Positions 57,102 to 62,018 of a DNA stretch of 62,018 bases are shown here, one piece after another (position 1 is the stretch's first letter; each line of letters opens with the position of its first letter). The notes beneath the pieces are model-generated. The model made no database searches. It saw only the letters and a list, made by a program, of their open reading frames with translations, and had not been told where the DNA came from. The translations under genes and the position numbers were made by a program. The stretch comes from Desulfobacterales bacterium (lineage in GTDB: Bacteria > Desulfobacterota > Desulfobacteria > Desulfobacterales > SpSt-501), in NCBI GenBank assembly GCA_030834695.1, contig JAUQXK010000131.1:1-62018 (forward strand), in the 5' to 3' direction.

Positions 57102-57724
57102 TGCTTGCGTCCAATCTTAAAGCTTGGACGGGCACGGAGGTAACTATTTAGATTTGGGCGCTCAGCTGAAGCCCGATAACATTTTCGCGAGGTGCAATTT
57201 GGTTGGATGACTTCAGCCGATTTGGTTGTTGGTAACATTTTCAAGGTTTCCAATTGCCCTGTCGTTAATGGTTACGGAAGGACCCTCGCACTTTATTGCA
57301 ATCCTCCCAAACTCTTGCCTTGTAGATGATTCCTCCTTCTGACGCGAAATAATGGCGCATTGGTGATGTTAAACCAGCTCATTCAGCAGATCGGTGGCAA
57401 AAAGAGCTTTGGGCTCTTTCCAGCGCCGACGCGTCAATATCAGACCACCGCAGCCGGTGTGAGCTTGGCAAAAAATACGGTTAAATGGAATACGTCGATT
57501 TAATAAGCGGCTGCATGAACCGCTAATAACTGGGGACGAATAGGTGGTTGCTTGATAGGGCGCCCAAAAATCTTGGGTCGCAAGTGAATCGGGGTTAGGA
57601 ACCCGCTAAAGAAATATTTCTGGTTGCCAATATAAGGAGTTAGGGCGATTTTTGTCAAGTATGCCGGGTGGGTCAATTAACTCGACTCCGGTTTGCCGGC
57701 AAAGAAGGGGAGGGCAAAGTCAAT
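57102..57724. other. Long structured intergenic region in the element
   Basis: About 620 bases separate the divergent methyltransferase and DUF3102-like genes. Several small inverted repeats are present: CGTCCAA/TTGGACG near 57109-57131, AAAGAGC/GCTCTTT at 57401-57419 and GCGG/CCGC near 57508-57522. No convincing protein gene is seen. It may hold promoters, an origin or a small RNA. Confidence 0.45.
57399..57419 (-). terminator. Minus-strand hairpin terminator upstream of the methyltransferase
   Basis: Arms AAAGAGC (57401-57407) and GCTCTTT (57413-57419) pair perfectly. On the minus strand the hairpin runs into TTTTT. It would stop leftward transcription about 300 bases before the methyltransferase start, hinting at a short leftward transcript arising between 57420 and 57720. 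Confidence 0.5.
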
Positions 57725-58801
57725 ATGGCAGCGGCTAAACCAAAAAAAACGAAAAAATCATCTGGTAAAGAAGCCCAAACTAAAAAAGCTTATGAACCAA
57801 CACTTTGGGCTTTAGTGATGGATGGTACTTCTATTGCTCAAATAAGTTATATGAAAAATGAAGGATACTCTCGGGAGATCATTTCAAAAGCATACAAAGA
57901 TTTCGATTATAAAAAGTTCACAAGATTAAAGGATAAAAACCCCATTGAATATTTGAAAGAGGGTAAAAAACAGATTGTAGGGCAATGGCATGCTATCGAG
58001 GGTCTTTCAGTTCATAACGAAAAATATACTGTTAGGTTTTTGATCAACATTGGTACCATTCTTAACGATATCGAAGCAGCTCTGAAAACCAAGTCAAAGT
58101 ATATGAAGTGGTTAAGAAAGAATTTTGGTCATAAGCATATGCGATATTTTCAGCAGGCCAAGCAGTTAGCTAACATGGGCGACTTTGCGTATGATGAAGC
58201 CGCCCTTGGGAAAAACAGACTGTTAGCGTTTTCCCGATTAATTAGCGACCCTAAAACAAATTACCAAGAATTGTTAGAGAAATATCCGTTTAAAGACATT
58301 ACTGAAGATCATGGCAGCCTTGTGTTTAAGCAGCACGTGGACAGCATTATCACGTTTCATCGAATGAAGGCTACCGGAGTTGACTATATTGAATTTGCGC
58401 AGGCGGAGCTGATCGCATCGATCTTAAAAGAAGCACTCCCAGTAAAAACAGCGGAAAAGATCGCCAAATGGCTTGGCCATTTCAAAACCGAGGCGAAGAA
58501 GAAGGAATGGCTTGATAATCTCATACTGAATCATCTGCAGTTTCCGGATCAGCAGTCTGTGGCCAAGAAGGGACAGATCAAACTTAGGGAACACTTAGCC
58601 TTCCTCATCAACTTCGGCAAACAAGAGACTTTAGCCGATGCGACTCAAATAGAGGCCGTCCGAGACCTGGTTGACCGAGAAGCGCTGATGGGTCTCCACC
58701 GCCTCATTCAGCTATTGGCGGAAAAACTGAATATCGAGCTTGCCCCGCCAACCGGCGAAAAGGTCACGAGCCTCCAGGACAGGAAAAGGAGGGCCGCATG
58801 A
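57725..58801 (+). CDS. DUF3102-like protein of unknown function
   Basis: A 358-residue, strongly helical protein. The first 25 residues are Lys/Ala-rich and likely disordered or DNA-binding. Residues ~100-155 (VRFLINIGTILNDIEAAL, YMKWLRKNFGHKHMRYFQQA) resemble the DUF3102 domain found in phage and plasmid proteins; the match is by eye. ATG 57725 follows GGGGAGGG. It overlaps the TGT-like gene by 4 bases, so the two should work together. Confidence 0.72.
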   Translation: MAAAKPKKTKKSSGKEAQTKKAYEPTLWALVMDGTSIAQISYMKNEGYSREIISKAYKDFDYKKFTRLKDKNPIEYLKEGKKQIVGQWHAIEGLSVHNEKYTVRFLINIGTILNDIEAALKTKSKYMKWLRKNFGHKHMRYFQQAKQLANMGDFAYDEAALGKNRLLAFSRLISDPKTNYQELLEKYPFKDITEDHGSLVFKQHVDSIITFHRMKATGVDYIEFAQAELIASILKEALPVKTAEKIAKWLGHFKTEAKKKEWLDNLILNHLQFPDQQSVAKKGQIKLREHLAFLINFGKQETLADATQIEAVRDLVDREALMGLHRLIQLLAEKLNIELAPPTGEKVTSLQDRKRRAA

Positions 58802-59625
58802 AAATCTATAACGCAGTAGGCAGCGCGGATATTCTCGCGGAATACCACAAAAAGACAAAGAAGAAGCTCAACGTTCTCGTGGCTTATCCCTACCTCAAAG
58901 GGAGCGCCTATAAACTGACCAAAGAATATCGCGGCATGATTGAATCCCTTTATCTGGACTCGGGAGCCTTTTCGGTGAGTAAGGGGAAAATCAAGTTGTC
59001 CGTATCGGAATACGGCCGGTACATCGCACGTTATGGGAGGCTGTTTGATGAGGTTTTCAATCTGGACGATGATTTTTTTGACCCCATGCACAACCTTACC
59101 AATCAGGCGTATCTGGAAAAGCTGCTGCCGGCGGGTGCCAAAAAACCGATTCCGGTAATCCATGATGCTGAAGATCCATTTGAGGAGTTCAAGGGGTACG
59201 TCAAGCAGAACCACACCTATATTGCCGTAGGGTCGAGCAAAAGGATTTCGCCAGAAGTGTTTAAAAAAATCACTAAAAAATTTCCAACGGTAAAAATCCA
59301 TATGTTTGGCAAACTGGATCGTAAGATGCTGGCTAAGTACAAACCCTATTCGGCGGACGCTTCGACCTGGGCAACCGCGGCCGGCTTGGGTCGGTTCTAT
59401 TATTGGGACCCGGAAGAAAAAAAAGAATATCTGATCGTCTTGAATCCGGAAGAAAAGGCCAGCGGCAAAAACGTAACCTACAGCGAGTTTCCACACAAGG
59501 CGAATCTCGACAGATTTCTGAAGGACACCTTCGGGTACGATCACAGTCAGCTTGTTGCCGATTCCAAGGCGCGGATGGTCGTCAACCTGCATTTCTTCAA
59601 GCAACTGGAGGAAATGCTCAACTGA
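58798..59625 (+). CDS. TGT/DpdA-like transglycosylase-fold protein
   Basis: A 275-residue protein. Residues line up by eye with tRNA-guanine transglycosylase landmarks: LYLDSGAFSV (Asp54, like DSGGFQ), FNLDDDFFD (Asp90-92), PIPVIHD, YIAVGSS (like GGLAVG) and YSADASTW (Asp187, the nucleophile position). The C-terminal zinc motif of tRNA enzymes is absent, as in DpdA-type enzymes that insert 7-deazaguanines into DNA. Family placement is by motif only, so the substrate is unknown. A terminator follows. Confidence 0.72.
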   Translation: MKIYNAVGSADILAEYHKKTKKKLNVLVAYPYLKGSAYKLTKEYRGMIESLYLDSGAFSVSKGKIKLSVSEYGRYIARYGRLFDEVFNLDDDFFDPMHNLTNQAYLEKLLPAGAKKPIPVIHDAEDPFEEFKGYVKQNHTYIAVGSSKRISPEVFKKITKKFPTVKIHMFGKLDRKMLAKYKPYSADASTWATAAGLGRFYYWDPEEKKEYLIVLNPEEKASGKNVTYSEFPHKANLDRFLKDTFGYDHSQLVADSKARMVVNLHFFKQLEEMLN

Positions 59626-59650
59626 AAAAACGAACCACGGTGCGTTTTTT
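59625..59650 (+). terminator. Terminator after the TGT-like gene
   Basis: Arms AAAAAACG (59625-59632) and CGTTTTTT (59643-59650) with an inner ACC/GGT pairing form a hairpin ending in T6, directly at the stop codon. A second GGGC/GCCC hairpin followed by T7 lies near 59688-59721. Confidence 0.7.
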
Positions 59651-59835
59651 GTAAAGTCCTTTCAACCACCTCCGTTATTCTTTCTGGGCTGATCCGATCT
59701 CGGGTTGGCCCATTTTTTTGCCTTAAAATCGGTTCCAGTTTCTTTCTCGTTCCGATTTCGATTCGAAAGAAGAATAAATTATAAACAAGGACATTCACAT
59801 GTTCATCAAATTTCATTTCAAGGAGGCAATTTTCA

Positions 59836-60609
59836 ATGGAAACAAGGAAGAAAAGGAAGAGTAACGGCGGGACCCGGGAGTGGTCCGAGAAGACGGTCAA
59901 TTGTTGCACTGGCTGCACGCATAACTGCCGATACTGCTATGCCCGTGACAATGCGATTCGGTATAAGCAGCTGACCGCAGATCAATGGCCGAACGAGAGA
60001 GTACGGCCACATGACGTTAATAGGGGGCGCAGGAAGAGGTTCCCAGGATGGGTGATGTTTCCGTCATCGCACGATATCACTCCCACCAACTTGGCCGGCT
60101 GCTTGGTCTTTTTAGATGAACTGTTAAGGGTCGGCAACCAAGTTCTCGTCGTCTCCAAGCCGCATTTGGACTGTATTGAGGCAGTCTGTGAAAAGTTCGG
60201 TGATCACCAGAGCCAGATCTTGTTCCGATTCACCATTGGGGCGTGTGATGATAGCGTTTTAAGTTTCTGGGAACCTGGGGCGCCGAGATATGCAGAAAGA
60301 AAAGCATCGCTGAAATATGCATTTCTGAAAGGATTCCAGACATCGGTCAGCGTGGAGCCAATGCTGGATACAGCAAATATCGACAGCTTGGTTGCTGATC
60401 TGATGCCGTTCGTCTTGGAATCGATCTGGATCGGCAAGATGAACCATATCAGCAGCATTTCCAAATATGTCGATGAACCGACCCGCAATGCATTGGCCCA
60501 GTTGGATGCAAGGCAGAGCGACGCCATCATCAAGGGGATCTACGCGCGTCACAAGGATAACCCGATGATCAGGTGGAAAGAAAGCATTCGAGCCGTAGTC
60601 GGAATCTAA
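59836..60609 (+). CDS. Radical SAM protein, SPL/DUF5131-like
   Basis: A 257-residue protein with the radical-SAM motif CxxxCxxC as Cys27, Cys31 and Cys34 in GCTHNCRYCYA. This wording is typical of spore-photoproduct-lyase-like and DUF5131 proteins. VLVVSKPHLDCIEAV, SVSVEPMLDT and ESIWIGKMNHIS are further family-like stretches. AGGAGG lies 9 bases before the ATG. It would cleave S-adenosylmethionine to start a radical reaction; the substrate is unknown. It sits after the TGT-like gene, separated by terminators. Confidence 0.82.
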   Translation: METRKKRKSNGGTREWSEKTVNCCTGCTHNCRYCYARDNAIRYKQLTADQWPNERVRPHDVNRGRRKRFPGWVMFPSSHDITPTNLAGCLVFLDELLRVGNQVLVVSKPHLDCIEAVCEKFGDHQSQILFRFTIGACDDSVLSFWEPGAPRYAERKASLKYAFLKGFQTSVSVEPMLDTANIDSLVADLMPFVLESIWIGKMNHISSISKYVDEPTRNALAQLDARQSDAIIKGIYARHKDNPMIRWKESIRAVVGI

Positions 60610-60630
60610 AAGCCGTTGCCCATACCTGGG

Positions 60631-60665
60631 AGGGATGACTCCAACAATCTGGATCATCCCTTTCT
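60631..60665 (+). terminator. Terminator after the radical SAM gene
   Basis: AGGGATGACTCCA (60631-60643) and TGGATCATCCCT (60650-60661) pair with one bulge, followed by a T-rich stretch (TTTCTGTTTC). It is 22 bases after the stop. Confidence 0.65.
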
Positions 60666-60775
60666 GTTTCTGATGGTTCGGAATGAAACTGGAACTGTCA
60701 TGCCATGCTGACAGTAACAAATAACCACAATGACGATTGATGTTCATTGGAATCAACTCAACAGGAGGAAACAAG

Positions 60776-60943
60776 ATGAGGACTGCAGAATATCAAAAAT
60801 CATTAACCGTGGCGTTCCGTCCGGAGGTATTTCAACGCATGAAGGAGATCACCGACGAACGCAAGACCAGCATCGCTGAATTTGTTCGCCAGGCCATAGA
60901 CGAAGCCTTGAAAAAGGAAGCGTCTGAGGAACTGCGCTTTTAG
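60776..60943 (+). CDS. Ribbon-helix-helix (CopG/Arc-type) DNA-binding protein
   Basis: A 55-residue protein. The strand YQKSLTVAFRP is followed by two helices (EVFQRMKEITDERK and SIAEFVRQAIDEALKKE), the compact RHH fold. ATG 60776 follows AGGAGG. Such proteins usually act as repressors or plasmid copy or partition regulators. No toxin gene is adjacent; the primase follows after 20 bases. Confidence 0.8.
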   Translation: MRTAEYQKSLTVAFRPEVFQRMKEITDERKTSIAEFVRQAIDEALKKEASEELRF

Positions 60944-60963
60944 GAGAAGTTGGTGAACGTCAA

Positions 60964-62018
60964 ATGCTCTTAACCTTCAAGACCGTGCTCGCCGGTCAAA
61001 AACCATACAACACCCTCTGCGGAGATGAATACGTAGCGTTATTGAAAGCGAATGAAACGAAGATTCACCAGGGCAATATCGGCGTTTACCTTGCCCGAAA
61101 GGTGATCGTTCAGAATCAGGAGCTTTACCAGCCTCTGATAGACATCGATGGCGGTTCAGATCTCAGTAGTGATCCGAAGATCGAAAGCGCGATCCAGTTT
61201 GCGGAGGCAACGCTGAGGGTGCTCCAGAAGTATGGGGCCGGCGAGCATTTCAAGTTCATCGCAACGGGGGGAACTGGATTCAGGGCGATATCGAACCTTC
61301 TGTTCAACCGTGATGCCTATCAGGCGTTTGCCGATTTCGTCCGTTATGAAATGCCGCACATTACCGACCTGGGGCCAACGGATGAAACTGATCGGCCCCA
61401 CCAGGTCCTGGCTTACAAAGGCCATCCCGACCAGACATCAAAAGAGCTGGTGGACGGTCATAGCGCTGTGATCGAGCAGGGTCTTCTCGACCATGGGACA
61501 TTTGGTGTGTTGGATTACAGGGCAGGAACGGAAGGCAAGCTTGAGCCTGAAGATGTGATCAAACTGGTGGAATGGCTCCTCGCTGGAACGCTTATCTCCG
61601 ATCTGAATTCACTGGGGGCCTTTGGAAAGCGGCTCGCTGAATACCAGCATATCCTGTCGGAGCTCATTTTTGACCCTTTCAGCTATATCCAGCTTCGTAG
61701 CAAGATCAAGCCAGTCGGACTTGAGGTGATGCGTGAAATGCTCGAAGGGAAGGGCATGCTTTCAAGGGTTGAACAGCGAGGCCGCAGCCAGGCAATATCG
61801 TTTAAGGGCCTCCCATGCCCGCTTTGTGGGAAAATCGATTCTAACGCCAGAGCCTATCCACCCGCATATGCGCTTCGGTGTTTTAACAGCAATTGTCAGG
61901 CCAATAAGGGTATTCCCCTCAGAAGCTGGGCCAAAATCAAACTGAAGGCCCCTTGTACCTCCGACAAACGTGATACTTTTGATCTCACGCCCCCAGCCTC
62001 TTTTGTCAGCATGGACCG
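60964..62018 (+). CDS. Archaeo-eukaryotic-type primase (AEP/PrimPol), truncated by the window
   Basis: A reading frame open from ATG 60964 to the window end (351 codons, no stop). YQPLIDIDGG gives the catalytic DxD (Asp60, Asp62) of AEP primases. FIATGGTGFRAISNLLF sits where the sxH nucleotide-binding motif is expected, although the His is replaced. VLDYRAG may be the third acidic motif. Further on, a zinc ribbon is formed by CPLCG and CFNSNC. A helicase domain may follow outside the window. The family call is by motif reading only. Confidence 0.7.
   Translation, partial: MLLTFKTVLAGQKPYNTLCGDEYVALLKANETKIHQGNIGVYLARKVIVQNQELYQPLIDIDGGSDLSSDPKIESAIQFAEATLRVLQKYGAGEHFKFIATGGTGFRAISNLLFNRDAYQAFADFVRYEMPHITDLGPTDETDRPHQVLAYKGHPDQTSKELVDGHSAVIEQGLLDHGTFGVLDYRAGTEGKLEPEDVIKLVEWLLAGTLISDLNSLGAFGKRLAEYQHILSELIFDPFSYIQLRSKIKPVGLEVMREMLEGKGMLSRVEQRGRSQAISFKGLPCPLCGKIDSNARAYPPAYALRCFNSNCQANKGIPLRSWAKIKLKAPCTSDKRDTFDLTPPASFVSMD

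Larger units (their letters stand above)
54489..62018. mobile_element. Integrated genetic element at tRNA-Glu (right end outside window)
   Basis: A tyrosine integrase oriented toward tRNA-Glu, an overlapping HTH/excisionase-like gene, a DNA methyltransferase, a ribbon-helix-helix protein and a primase stand together next to a tRNA. The genes are visibly more AT-rich than the rest of the window, most clearly at 57725-58300. No capsid, terminase or conjugation genes are seen in the part shown. The second att site is beyond the window. Confidence 0.8.

Noticed and set aside
56990-57253. 87-codon minus-strand frame before the methyltransferase
   Set aside because: It overlaps the methyltransferase start in another frame, with no motif and Ser/Arg-rich noise-like sequence.
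60776-60943. Antitoxin of a toxin-antitoxin pair
   Set aside because: The RHH protein is followed by a primase-like gene, and no toxin-sized partner overlaps or abuts it.
54489-62018. Complete prophage
   Set aside because: No terminase, capsid, tail or lysis genes are seen in the 7.5 kb available. Only an integrated element can be supported.

Overview
The window looks like chromosome from a GC-rich Desulfobacterota (deltaproteobacterial) anaerobe, with a lower-GC integrated element at its right end. This is inference from gene content, since no 16S rRNA is present. The supporting signs are a DHH-CBS-nucleotidyltransferase fusion, a BamA with a TolB/FlgO-like N-terminal domain, an F0 ATP synthase operon separated from F1, an energy-converting-hydrogenase-related (Ehr) complex and a BioYMN biotin transporter.

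Layout. 1-5445 (minus): DHH/CBS/tRNA nucleotidyltransferase fusion, trpS, scpA, scpB, tRNA-Val. 5866-8529 (plus): pilC and a PilS-like kinase. 8796-16430: lysS, lolC/E-lolD, bamA-skp-fabZ (envelope biogenesis, without the usual lpx genes). 16507-22414: a tightly packed run of Trm112-like, DUF4416, yicC, remA, gmk, rlmB, comF, pgeF and pyrK. 22620-24328: F0 genes atpZ-atpI-atpB-atpE with a strong terminator. 24512-27370 (minus): uvrA. 28128-29474: a divergent, stand-alone DnaA paralogue behind a 757-base AT-rich gap. 29526-36098 (minus): rpsF-rpsR-DUF2232-rplI-dnaB-hflX-suhB plus a small Cys-rich protein. 36289-37192 (minus): tRNA-Lys(CTT) and a Tpt1/KptA-like protein. 37375-42743: hemL, mpl, a GT2 glycosyltransferase and a large membrane protein. 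42953-50956: an HTH-EIIA regulator followed by a six-gene Ehr complex whose hydrogenase-like large subunit lacks the NiFe cysteines. 51080-54240: a BirA operator, birA, bioY, bioM and bioN, forming an autoregulated biotin uptake and ligation unit. 54304-54477: tRNA-Lys(TTT) and tRNA-Glu(TTC).

From about 54489 to the window end lies a mobile element beside tRNA-Glu: tyrosine integrase, an overlapping HTH/excisionase-like gene, a DNA methyltransferase, a structured gap, a DUF3102-like protein, a TGT/DpdA-like base-exchange protein, a radical-SAM protein, a ribbon-helix-helix protein and an archaeo-eukaryotic-type primase cut off by the window end. The TGT-like/radical-SAM pair beside a methyltransferase is the best candidate for an undescribed system: a self-borne nucleic-acid base modification cassette.

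Two intergenic repeat families are visible. One is a ~100-bp element with CCGGCAATAA-type inverted ends (four diverged copies: 20746, 22419, 24387 inverted, 42796). The other is a 116-bp element with 15-bp inverted ends after lysS. All four tRNA genes encode their CCA end. No CRISPR array and no rRNA were seen.
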